Source: Anaerolineae bacterium (lineage in GTDB: Bacteria; Chloroflexota; Anaerolineae; Aggregatilineales; JAFGMM01). From it: 64,000 nt of DNA. Each line of letters opens with the position of its first letter. The stretch's first letter is position 1. A model generated the notes under the pieces. It worked only from the letters and a program-made list of their open reading frames with translations, did no database searches and was not told where the DNA came from. Positions 38,694-47,342 of the stretch are shown in pieces. The translations under genes were made by a program, and so were the position numbers. Where the stretch lies: NCBI GenBank assembly GCA_027494055.1, contig JAOSJO010000026.1, positions 129,094 to 193,093 of the forward strand. Reading direction: 5' to 3'.

Positions 38694-38934
38694 GCAGCTA
38701 GTGCTCCGTTGGCTTCTTGAGCCACAGTTAAATCCTCGTCAAATCCGTGACGGGATATATAGATAACATAAAATCGCCCATGGGGTGTTTCCTTTGTCCC
38801 CCCAATTTTTAGGGGGAAAGCCCATGCGCGCCATACGCGCGCGCACAGCAGGCGTTTCGGCCTGACACAAAACAACCCACTGTAGCGCGGGAAGGTTTGG
38901 CAAGCGTTGATGGGTCTTGGTACCTGTAATTATA
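38694..38934 (-). promoter_or_regulatory. Extended -10 promoter and structured leader of the P-type ATPase gene
   Basis: On the minus strand TGATATAAT (38937-38929) is a perfect extended -10. The leader to the ATG is about 230 bases and holds several possible hairpins: CAGGC/GCCTG around 38855, GCGCGC/GCGCGC next to it, and CCCCC/GGGGG around 38810. The AT-rich end is unlike its surroundings. It does not match a riboswitch class I know. Confidence 0.45.
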
Positions 38935-38949
38935 TCAGCGAGGTTCGAT

Positions 38950-40719
38950 TTACCCCATACGGCGACCGCGCAGCAGCAACACGACCAGGCACACGCCTGA
39001 CGCCACGAACCCCACCGACCCGCACGCCTGTTGCTGGCTGACGTAGAGGATCGTGCTGGCAAGCACCATGCTGGCGAAGATCAACCCCATGACAAGCTGA
39101 TTCAGCGCCGTCTCAAGGCGGTCTACCTGGTGCTGGAAGTCGCGGCTGGGCTTCATCTGGACGCGCAGTTCGCCGCGCTCGGCGCGGTTCATGAGCGTCT
39201 CGGCCTGGCGCGGCAGGCGCAGCGCCCGGTTGAACAGCGCCCCGACCTCGACGGCCAGCGTCTCGACCGTGCTGCCGGCGTCCTCCGCCAGCAGGCTCTC
39301 GGCGTAGGGCTGGAGCGCCCGCCAGGGGTTGAAGTCCGGGTCGAGGCCGGTGCACATCCCGCTGAGGATGCTCAGCGCGCGCGCCAGGAACACGAAATCC
39401 TGCGGCACCTGGACCGGCATGGTGTAGAGCAGGTCCTGGAACTGGCGCGCCACCGACAGCATGTCGTTGTAGGCCACGTCGCGCATCTGCGCCATGTCCA
39501 GGCCCCAGATGCGGTCGAAGACGGTGCGCATCGCCTCCTCCAGGCGGTCCATGTCCGCGTCCGGCATGACGACGCCCAGGCGCTCGAAGGCGCTCACCAT
39601 GCGGCGCGTGTCGCGCGAGAAGATGCTCATCAGCGTCTCGCGGATGCCCTCGGCGATCTGCTCCGTCAGGTGGCCGGTCATGCCGAAGTCCACGAAGATG
39701 AGGTAGAAGGACTGTCCCGGTGATGCGCCGTTGACGTGCTGCGACTCCGGCAGCCGGTAGACGAACAGGTTGCCCGGATGGGGGTCGGCGTGGAAGAAGC
39801 GATCCTCGAAGACCTGTTGGAGGTAGGTCTCCAGCAGGCGTTGGGCGACCTCGGCGCGCGAGATGCCCGCCGCCTCGATGGCGGCGTAGTCCGTGATCTT
39901 GATGGCGGTCACGTCCTCCAGCACCAGCACGTGCGGCGTCGTGAGGTCCCGGTACACACCGGGTACGTACACGCCCATATCGTGCGCGAAGTTGGCGGCG
40001 AAAAGCTCCGCGTTCGCCGCCTCGTGGATGTAGTCCAGCTCCTCCAGCGTGACGCGTTCGAACTCCGCCAGCAGGAGCGGGAGGTTCACGCGCTGCGCGA
40101 TGAAGCGCCACCGCATCGCGAGCCGCGCAACGACTTCCAGCGCGGCGATGTCGGTCGCCACCACCACGTCGATGCGGGGCCGCTGCACCTTGACCACCAC
40201 ACGGTCGCCGTTGGGGAGGCGGGCGCGGTGCACCTGCCCCAGCGAGGCCGCGCCCTGCGTGTCCGGGTCGATCCAGTCGAAGACGGCGTCGACCGGCCCC
40301 AGCTCGCGCTCGATGACGGCCTTGATGTCTTCCCACCGCTCCGGTGGCACCTCGTCGGCAAGGTCCGCAAGTTGCGCGGTGATGATCGGCGGCAGGATGT
40401 CTGACCGGGAACCGACGAACTGGCCGAGCTTGATCATCAGTCCCGTCATATCGAGCGCGAGGTCCCGAAACGCGCGCGCCCAGCGCGTGATGCGCGCCCG
40501 CGGCCACGGCTCACAAAGCCGTCGCCGAGCACGCGCTTGAGAAACCACTCCCACCAGATCGCCCGCGCAAACAACCACAGAAAAAAAGACGATGGTGCGC
40601 CGGTAGCGGTGGCGGTCGATCCTGACCGACTCAGGCTGCCTGGGCTGCGGCGCACCGGGCTGCGGCGCGCTAGGCGGGGATGAAGTGGATGTTGAGCGTG
40701 TTGTCTTTGAAGGTTGCAT
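38950..40719 (-). CDS. ABC1/UbiB-family protein kinase-like (compensated frameshifts near the N-terminus)
   Basis: About 589 residues. The ABC1 core shows LALDMTGLMIKLGQFVGSRSDILP (KxGQ motif), DPDTQGAASLGQVHRARL (Ala-rich loop), VVKVQRP (the Lys), DFFHADPHPGNLF-like FFHADPHPGNLF and VDFGMTGHL (catalytic/metal residues). Two membrane helices end it (LIFASMVLASTILYV, SGVCLVVLLL). An extra T in a 7-T run near 40583 and a missing base near 40495 leave about 30 wrong residues; corrected it reads FFLWLFARAIWWEWFLKRVLG. It overlaps arsA-like by about 50 bases. In other organisms the family supports quinone or lipid metabolism. Confidence 0.88.
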   Translation of the reverse strand: MQPSKTTRSTSTSSPPSAPQPGAPQPRQPESVRIDRHRYRRTIVFFSVVVCAGDLVGVVSQARARRRLCEPWPRARITRWARAFRDLALDMTGLMIKLGQFVGSRSDILPPIITAQLADLADEVPPERWEDIKAVIERELGPVDAVFDWIDPDTQGAASLGQVHRARLPNGDRVVVKVQRPRIDVVVATDIAALEVVARLAMRWRFIAQRVNLPLLLAEFERVTLEELDYIHEAANAELFAANFAHDMGVYVPGVYRDLTTPHVLVLEDVTAIKITDYAAIEAAGISRAEVAQRLLETYLQQVFEDRFFHADPHPGNLFVYRLPESQHVNGASPGQSFYLIFVDFGMTGHLTEQIAEGIRETLMSIFSRDTRRMVSAFERLGVVMPDADMDRLEEAMRTVFDRIWGLDMAQMRDVAYNDMLSVARQFQDLLYTMPVQVPQDFVFLARALSILSGMCTGLDPDFNPWRALQPYAESLLAEDAGSTVETLAVEVGALFNRALRLPRQAETLMNRAERGELRVQMKPSRDFQHQVDRLETALNQLVMGLIFASMVLASTILYVSQQQACGSVGFVASGVCLVVLLLRGRRMG

Positions 40720-41839
40720 CCTTGATTTCCAGCTGCCACAGGGCATAGGGCAGCACGATGTTGCGCCGGTAGGGTCCCACGCGCAGCGTGATCTCGTCTG
40801 CCGAGCGGTAGAGGTCCATGTCGTCCCTGTCGGCGAAGGGGAGCGCCACGAGCAGCCGGTAGCCGCCGTTCCCATCCGGCTCGATGCGGTGGGTCAGCCC
40901 TGCGAACATCTGCCGGGCGGGGTCCGAATCGCCGTAGAGCGTCTCGGCCAGGCGTTGCAGCATCTCAAGGCCGCCGATCTCCAGGTTGAACATCGGCGCT
41001 TTGAGCAGTGGCAGCGGCGAGAACGCCTCTTCGATCAGTGTCATGTTCTCGGCCTGCATCGCCTTCCAGGCCGCGAAGTACGGGTCCTCCACCTCGGCAG
41101 GGATGAGACGGTTGCAGATCACGGCATCGACCGGGAAGCCGTAGAGGTTCATGTAGGTGTACGTGCGCTGCGTCTCCTTGATGACCATCCGCTCCGCGTT
41201 GATGACGAGCCGGATGCTCGCCGTCTCCGGGTCCGAGAGCAGGTCGCGCACCTTGTCCAGCGTGTCGAACAGCTCGCGCACGGCGGTCGCCGCCTCCTCG
41301 TCCGGGAGTTCCGCCCCGACGGTGCGCGCCAGCGGGCGCAGCACTTTGGCGGTGCGCCCGGTAAGCAGGTTGATGATCTTCTCGATCCACCAGCGCGTCG
41401 CGTCCGGCAGGCTGAGCAGGCGCAGGGTCTCGGCGGTCGGCGCGGCGTCCACTACCATCACGTCGAACTGGTTCAGGTTCAGGTAGTGGTTGATCCACAG
41501 CAGGTGCGCGCCCTCTTCGAGGCCGGGGAGGAGGGTCACTTCCTCGGCGATGATGTGATCGGCGCCACGTTGGGTAAGCAGGCGCACCAGGTAATCCTGG
41601 ACCTGTCCCCAGTACCGGTCCAGCGTGTAGTGGGCGTCGATTTCCTGTCCCCAGAGGTTGTCGGCCACCTGGACCGGCTCCGGCCCAAGCTTGATGTCGA
41701 GCGCGTCGGCGAGGCTGTGCGCTGTGTCCGTGCTCACCACCACCGTGCGGTAGCCCATCTCGGCGCAGCGCAACGCTGTGGCGGCGGAGATGCTGGTCTT
41801 CCCGGTGCCGCCCTTTCCCGTATGAACAATGATTCGCAT
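40670..41839 (-). CDS. ArsA/Get3-family ATPase
   Basis: 389 residues. MRIIVHTGKGGTGKTSISAATAL is the deviant Walker A (GKGGTGKT), VVVSTDTAHSLADAL is switch I, MVVDAAPTAETLRLLSLP is switch II with the P-loop-like DxAPT, and the C-terminal part ends in a small beta domain (RRNIVLPYALWQLEIKDATF). Single-domain length matches Get3-like bacterial members, which also occur outside arsenic operons; no arsenic genes are near. ATG at 41839 follows GGAG at 9 bases. It is co-transcribed with the ABC1 kinase, and the pair suggests a membrane-protein or lipid role rather than arsenite export. Confidence 0.88.
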   Translation of the reverse strand: MRIIVHTGKGGTGKTSISAATALRCAEMGYRTVVVSTDTAHSLADALDIKLGPEPVQVADNLWGQEIDAHYTLDRYWGQVQDYLVRLLTQRGADHIIAEEVTLLPGLEEGAHLLWINHYLNLNQFDVMVVDAAPTAETLRLLSLPDATRWWIEKIINLLTGRTAKVLRPLARTVGAELPDEEAATAVRELFDTLDKVRDLLSDPETASIRLVINAERMVIKETQRTYTYMNLYGFPVDAVICNRLIPAEVEDPYFAAWKAMQAENMTLIEEAFSPLPLLKAPMFNLEIGGLEMLQRLAETLYGDSDPARQMFAGLTHRIEPDGNGGYRLLVALPFADRDDMDLYRSADEITLRVGPYRRNIVLPYALWQLEIKDATFKDNTLNIHFIPA

Positions 41840-41867
41840 ACCTGTACTCCGTCTTCCATACCCCTTC

Positions 41868-41873
41868 ATTATA
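41868..41873 (-). promoter_or_regulatory. -10 element of the ArsA-ABC1 operon
   Basis: TATAAT on the minus strand, 28 bases before the ATG; -35 unclear. Confidence 0.45.
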
Positions 41874-42032
41874 GACAACAACGCCGTTTTGGAGCCAGAC
41901 ATGCAGCCCGTGGCTGGCGCGCTGCGGCATCGTCTGGGGGCAGCGCACTGCCCGCGCATATTCGCCCTCTATACTTTACGTCCCGCCGCCCTGTGCGTTG
42001 CGGCGGCCAACTTTCGCTTGACAGACAGGTTG

Positions 42033-42041
42033 TGCTATACT
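42033..42041 (+). promoter_or_regulatory. Extended -10 promoter, leaderless start of the MutL cluster
   Basis: TGCTATACT (TG at 42033-42034, TATACT at 42036-42041). The expected start of transcription falls on or one base before the ATG at 42049, so the first message of the cluster is probably leaderless. Confidence 0.55.
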
Positions 42042-42048
42042 GGCGCTA

Positions 42049-42318
42049 ATGAAAACAAAGAACAATCGTGCGACGCTTGAAAGATGGGCCGACCGCATCG
42101 AGTCGCTGGGGCTGGCGGGGGTCGGTGTGGCGCTGGTGGACGCCGTGCGCCCGCTTGCGCCGGTCGGCGCGGGCCTCCTGTGGGCGACGCAGCCGCTGGT
42201 CGGCGCGCTGTTCGGCTGGGATCGGGTGTCTGGCTGGGCCAACGCGCTCGAAGACCCGGACGGGCTGTCATGGTTGGGCGCGCGGCTGGCAGGCGAGGAG
42301 CCAGAAGGCGATGAATGA
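42049..42318 (+). CDS. Small hypothetical protein, first gene of the MutL cluster
   Basis: 89 residues: a basic start, ERWADRIESLGLAGVGVALVDAVRPLAPVGAGLLWATQPLVGALFGW with one long hydrophobic stretch, and an acidic end. It may insert into or lie on the membrane. Its stop overlaps the next ATG by 8 bases, so it is coupled to it. No family recognised. Confidence 0.65.
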   Translation: MKTKNNRATLERWADRIESLGLAGVGVALVDAVRPLAPVGAGLLWATQPLVGALFGWDRVSGWANALEDPDGLSWLGARLAGEEPEGDE

Positions 42319-43065
42319 CAACACGCTGGTGGTCGTGATCCTGCTCATTGCCCTGGCGTTGACGCTCGCCGGGACAGCGCTGATGCGGCGCTGGCGGCTG
42401 AGCCTGCGGCCCCTGCGCGCGTTTGGCACGCTGCCGACCCTGGTCGATGAGGCCATTGAGAGCGACCGGACGGTGCACGTCTCGTTCGGGCACGCGGGCG
42501 TGGGCGCAGAAACCACGCTCACGGCGGTGGTTGGCGCGGAGGCGCTCCAGGCGATGACGGAGCGCGCCGCCATCGGCGACCGCTCCCCCTGGTCACGCTG
42601 AGCGACCCCCTGGGCCTTGCGCTGGCGCAGGACACGCTGCGGCGCGGCTACCGCGCGCGCGGCGTCCCGGAACGCTATGACAACCTGGCGGCGGTGTGGC
42701 TGCCGCAGGGGCCTGGCTCACTGGCGTTCGCGGCGGGGGCGGCCAGCCTTGCCGCCGACCAGGACGCTTCGGCGAACGTGATGATCGGGCGGTTCGGCGC
42801 GGAGATGATCGTCATCTGCGAGATGGGCGCGCGGCGCGACGCCGCGCAGGTGGTCGGCAGCGACCTGCTGGAAGGGCAGGCGGTGGCGTTCGCCATCTCG
42901 GAGATGCCGCTGATCGGCGAGGAGATGTTCGTCGGCGGCGCGTACTTCTCCCGCGACCTGGTGAAGCGCGCGGGCGTGCTGGCGCAAGACGTGTTGCGCC
43001 TGGGCATTATCGTCATCATCGTGTTGAGTTTCATCATCGCGACCCTGACCGCCGGCGCGACGTGA
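42311..43065 (+). CDS. Membrane-anchored protein of the MutL cluster, DUF6754-like (one frameshift)
   Basis: About 251 residues. One N-terminal membrane helix (TLVVVILLIALALTLAGTALM), a cytosolic part with HVSFGHAGVGAETTLTAVVG, VTLSDPLGLALAQDTLRRGYRARG, NVMIGRFGAEMIVICEMGARR and LIGEEMFVGGAYFSRDLVKRAGVLAQDVLR, and a C-terminal helix (LGIIVIIVLSFIIATLTAG). The pattern of ordered motifs reminds me of the DUF6754 family; this is from memory. One C is missing in the CCCCC near 42589. The fold may be Rossmann-like. Both termini appear membrane-bound, so it is a core piece of the cluster. Confidence 0.65.
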
Positions 43066-43131
43066 GGCGGGCGCGCTGGAAGCCGAGCCTCCCAGGAAGC
43101 CGACCCCCAAGTTGCACCTGAGGAGTTGATT

Positions 43132-43811
43132 GTGAGGAGACTCCGATTTCCGCTGCTTGAAGCTATCGCCATCGCGGTTGGCCTGACGACGCTCGTTGGG
43201 CTGGTCGTCGGCGGGACGACGGGCGCAATCGCCAGCGTCTTCATCCAGATTGCCGCCGTGACGGCCGGCGTGGCCCTGCTGATCGGCGTGGTCAACCTGG
43301 CGGTCGTGCACCTGTCGCGCGTGGCGCGGACCGGCACCGGCTGGGTGTACAGCCTGGTCCTGCTGATCGCCATGGTCGCCGTCATCGTCGGGCGGGTCAT
43401 CGAGCTGGCACAGAACGACCCCGACCCCGCGCTCGGCAGCGGCCCCGTGACCGGCCCGCTCTTCGACGTACTGCAATTCTCCATCGAGGCGGCGCTGGCG
43501 GGGCTGGTGGCGTTCTTCCTGGTGTACGCCGCCTTCCGCATGATGCGCCGCCGCGTCACGCCGTCCGCCGCGCTGTTCGTGGCGGTGGTTGTGGTGCTCT
43601 TGCTCGCCTGGGGCACGCTGCCGGTGATCGGCAACCTGCTTGCCGGGGTGCGCGACTGGATCGTGAACGTGCCGGCCACCGGCGGGCGCGCGGCATCCTG
43701 ATCGGCGTGGCGCTCGGTACGGTCGTGGTCGGGATTCGGGTGCTCATTGGCCGCGACCGGCCATATAAAGGGGTAGACTGGCCCCAGTTTGGGGAGTTGA
43801 GTAATGGCTGA
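43132..43811 (+). CDS. Multi-pass membrane protein of the MutL cluster (one frameshift)
   Basis: GTG start at 43132 with AGGAG six bases upstream (a TTG at 43126 is possible). Five hydrophobic helices, among them LLEAIAIAVGLTTLVGLVVGG and GWVYSLVLLIAMVAVIVGRVI. A frame change near 43690 (one missing or two extra bases in a CGCGCG run) hides the end GILIGVALGTVVVGIRVLIG, a sixth helix, finishing YKGVDWPQFGELSNG. The stop overlaps the next ATG. About 226 residues. No family recognised. Confidence 0.6.
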
Positions 43812-46619
43812 CGATTGGCTGTCAGACGAGTGGAACGAGGACGACCTGCCGGAGTGGCTGCGCGGCGCTGACGAGGCCCCAGAGGAACCAGCGGCGTCGG
43901 AGCCACCGGAGTCGGCGGAACAGCCGCCGGCCCCGGAGGACGAGGAGGCGCTGCCGGGTTGGCTCACGGGGGCTGAACCCGGCGCGCCGGCTGAGGGGAG
44001 GCGAGCCGGTCGCCGCCGCCGAGCCGCCGCCCGCGTCGGGGCGACGAATCGTTCGACTGGCTGACCGAGGATACTGGCGAGGCGGCATCCGCCGCCGAAC
44101 CCGCGGACGAGGGCGAGATCCCGGACTGGCTCGCGGACGTTGCGCCGGCGGAGGCTGAGTCGCCGCCGGCGCGCCGCCGCCGGGGATGACGTTCGACGCA
44201 TGGCAGGCGCAGATCGACGCGCCGCCGCCTGACGAGTTCGCCGGCGCGGTCCCCTGACTGGTTCGAGGGTGTCGAACAGAAGCTCCCGGAGCCGCCGGCG
44301 GGTGAAGAGACGGCGTTTGCGCCGGAATGGTTCATGGGCCTGGAGGACCAGCCCGAAGCCGAAGCGCCCGACTGGTTCCACGAGGTCGATCTTTCCGGCG
44401 GCACCGACCTGCTGGGCGACACCGGTAGCCTGGCCGACAAGCTCCTGGGCGAGGCGCCGGCAGCGCCCGCCGAGGAACCGGTGCCGGAGTGGTTCGCCGA
44501 CGTGGAGATGCCGGCGGGCGGTCCCGCCGGGACGGATCAGGACGACTCCGAACTGGCGTGGCTTTCCGGCCTGGGCGCACCAGAGGAAGCATCGGAAGAG
44601 GCTCCGTCGCCGGAGGGTGAGGCAGAGCCGGCGCTGGACTGGTTGGCGGATGCCGGCGCGCCAGACTTCGGCGCGCCCGTGGACGAGGCAGAGGCCGCCC
44701 CGGAGGCCGAGGTCGGTGAGTTGGAGCCGGACTGGATGGCGGACCTCGGCGCGCCCGTTGACGAGGCAGAGGCCGCTCCGGAGGCCGAGGCTGGCGAGCT
44801 GGAGCCGGATTGGATGGCGGACTTCGGCGTACCGGCAGGCGAGGCCGAGGCTGCCCCGGAGGCCGAGGCTGGGGAGTTGGAGCCGGACTGGATGGCCGAC
44901 TTCGGCGTACCGGCAGGCGAGGCCGAGGCTGCCCCGGAGGTCGAGGCTGGCGAAGCGGAGCCGGACTGGATGGCGGCGCTCGGCGGGCTGGACGAAGCCG
45001 AGGCCGCGCCCGAAGCCGCCGCGCCTGAAGCTGAGACACTGGACTGGATGGCGGAACTGGGCGCGCTGGACGAAGCGCTGCCGGAGGTTCCGGCGGCGCT
45101 GGAAGCCGACGATGAAGCGCCCGCGCTCGACTGGATGGCCGAATTCGGAGCCCCGGTGGCGGCGGGCGAGGTCGGCCCACCCGTGGACGAGGCCGAGACG
45201 CCGGAGCCGGGTTGGATGGCCGACTTCGATCTGCCTGCCGCCGACGCCGCGCCGCTGCCTGAACCGGCGCTCGAAGAGGACATGCCCGGATGGCTGGCGG
45301 AGATGCGACCGGCGGGCCTGGACGACGTCGAGGCGGTCGAAGCGGTCGAGGAGACGGGCGAAGAAGAGGCGCTTGCGCCCGGTGAAGTCCCTGGCTGGCT
45401 GGAGGCGGCGCGTCCCTCTGAGCATTTCGAGCGGTGGGGGGCGTCGGCCCCTGAAGAGGCCGAGGTGCCTGAATGGGCAGAGCCGCTCAGCCCCCTGGCC
45501 GGCGGGCTTGCGGCGGCGGATGACATCGCGCGCGAGGAGAGCGCCGGGCCGCTCGTCGGGCTGAAGGGCACGCTGCTGGCCGAGCCGATGATGTCGGTGC
45601 CGGGTGCGCCCGAACTGGTGACCGCCCGCGTCGTCACGGAGGAAGACCAGCGGCAGGCCAACCTGCTGGCGGCGATCACGCGGGATCTCCTGGAAGGCCT
45701 CGAAGAAGAAGAGGAAGCGGGCGCGGAAGCGCGCCCTGCTCCCGCGCGGCGGCGCGTCCGGATTCCGTTTGGGCGCATTGCGATCAGCCTGCTGCTGGTC
45801 GTGGCGCTTGCCGTGCCGTTCTTCGTCGCCATCGACCTCGACGCGCCGGCCGGCCTGGCCGCGCCGGCCCAGGAGGTGGTCAACCAGATCGACGCCGTGC
45901 CGGCGGGCAGCCCTGTGCTCCTGGCGTTCGAGTACGGCGCGGCGGAAGCCGTCGAATTGGAGCCGGCGGCGCGCGCGGTCGTGGCGCGGCTGGCGGACCG
46001 GGGCGCGCGGATTGTGCTGCTGACGACCAACCCGGTCGGCGCGCTCGTCGGGAACCGCCTCGTCGCCGACGTGACGCAGGGCGGCGGCGAGGTGGTCAAC
46101 CTGGGCTACCTTGCGGGGTACCTGGGCGGGCTGCGGTCGCTGGTGGCGCGCGACGAGAATCCCCAGGCGGCGGCCCCGCTGCGGTTTGGCTTCGACTACC
46201 GGGGCGAGGCGAGCGGCCTCGACGTGAACACCTTGCGCGAGAGCTTCCGGCTGATCGTGGTGCTGCCCGGCCAGCTCGACGCCCTGCGCGCCTGGGTCGA
46301 GCAGGTGGACAGCGTGACCGGTCGGGAAGGCCTGCCAGGCCAGCCCGTGCCGATGGTGGCCGTGGTGGGCGCGGGCAGCGAGCCGGTCGCGGCGGCGTAC
46401 TACGAGAGCGGCCAGCTTGAGGGGTACGTCACGGGCTACAAGGACGCCTACGTCTACGCGACCGAACAGAACGCGGGCGATACGTTGTTCGTCAATCCAG
46501 AGGCGCGCCGTGTTGCGGTCACGCTGGGCGCGGTGGCGGCGGCGGGCGTGATCGCCGTGGGCAGCGTGGGCTATGCGTTACGCGGGCTGCTGGGGCGGCG
46601 TCGCCGCCGGCGGCGGTAG
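43804..46619 (+). CDS. Acidic repeat protein with DWL/DWM motifs, one TM segment and an outer domain (several frameshifts)
   Basis: Starts MADDWLSDEWNEDDLPEWLRG. The first ~620 residues are acidic and low in complexity with a recurring [PD]-D/E-W-[LMF] motif (LPEWL, LPGWL, IPDWL, EPDWM, PEWF), including a 78-bp tandem repeat. About four or five indels lie between 43990 and 44265; beyond these the frame is open to 46619. A helix (IAISLLLVVALAVPFFVAIDL) then leads to a domain of about 200 residues with Rossmann-like strands (PAGSPVLLAFEYGAAEAVELEPAARAVVARLA, GARIVLLTTNPVGALVG, FRLIVVLPGQLDALRAWVEQV, VAVVGAGSEPVAAAYY), and a final helix with an Arg-rich tail. The W motifs look like docking peptides for a partner in the cytosol. 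Confidence 0.6.
44670..45059 (+). repeat. Tandem repeat, 78-bp unit, five copies
   Basis: Units start at 44670, 44748, 44826, 44904 and 44982 with a constant 78-base step, that is 26 residues (core EAEAAPEAE and EPDWMAD). Copies 2-4 are almost identical, copy 5 is diverged. The repeat is in frame with the coding sequence, so copy number can change without breaking it. Confidence 0.85.
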
Positions 46620-46648
46620 CGCTATCTGGGTCCGGCAATGGGGGACGT

Positions 46649-47333
46649 ATGGACCTGACCAATATCGACGTTGACGCCATCGCGGGCGTCGCCTCCCTTC
46701 ATCCTGACGCTGCTGGTCCTCAGCTACCTGATCGGCGACAACCCGCTGTATCGCATCGCCGTGTACCTGTTCATCGGGGCGGCGGCGGGGTTCGTGGCGC
46801 TGACGGTGGCCGAGTGGCTGTGGAACTTCTGGCTGCGCGCGACGGCGTTCAACCTGGAAGGCCCGCCCGCACAGCGCATCTTGAGCGTCGTGCCGTTGGT
46901 TCTGGGCCTGCTGCTGCTCCTGAAGTTCTCGCCGTCCACGGCGCGGCTGGGCAACCTGGCGATGGCGTACCTGATCGGCGTGGGGACGGCGGTGGCGCTC
47001 AACGGCATCATCCTGGGGACGCTGTTGCCCCAGGTGCGGGCCGCCGGCAGCGTGCCGGGCATCGGCTCCGACGTGGGCGGCTGGGTCAACGGGCTGGTCA
47101 TGGCAATCGGCGCGATCAGCACGCTGCTGTATTTCATGTTCGTGGCGCGCCGCGCCCCAAGCGGCCAGATCGTGCGCCCACTGCCGTTGCGGCTGGTGGC
47201 GGCGGTGGGGCAGGGGTTCATCGTCGTGACGCTGGCGTCGCTCTACGCCGGCGCGATTGTCGCCAGCCTGTCGATTTTCGCCGGGCGGTTCGCCACGTTC
47301 GTCGCGTTTGTGACGGATCTCGTAGCACGGTAA
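46649..47333 (+). CDS. Multi-pass membrane protein of the MutL cluster (one frameshift)
   Basis: Starts MDLTNIDVDAIAGVA; one extra C near 46693 breaks the frame, after which PFILTLLVLSYLIGDNPLYRIAVYLFIGAAAGF continues. About 227 residues with seven hydrophobic helices, including VVPLVLGLLLLLKF and LVAAVGQGFIVVTLASLYAGAIVASLSIF. The region LIGDNPLYRIAVYLFIGAAAGF with a following WLWNFWL is striking but I know no family for it. It lies 30 bases after the repeat protein and 9 before the MutL gene. Confidence 0.6.
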
Positions 47334-47342
47334 GCGGGCACG

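Noticed and set aside
38694..38949. A yybP-ykoY (Mn2+) riboswitch before the P-type ATPase, or a 28-codon leader peptide starting near 38830
   Set aside because: The conserved loops of that riboswitch are not present, and the small frame has no ribosome site.
40670..41839. Arsenic resistance operon
   Set aside because: No arsB, arsC, arsD or arsR gene is near; only the ATPase family matches.
44670..45059. CRISPR array
   Set aside because: The repeats are coding, 78 bp without spacers, and in frame.
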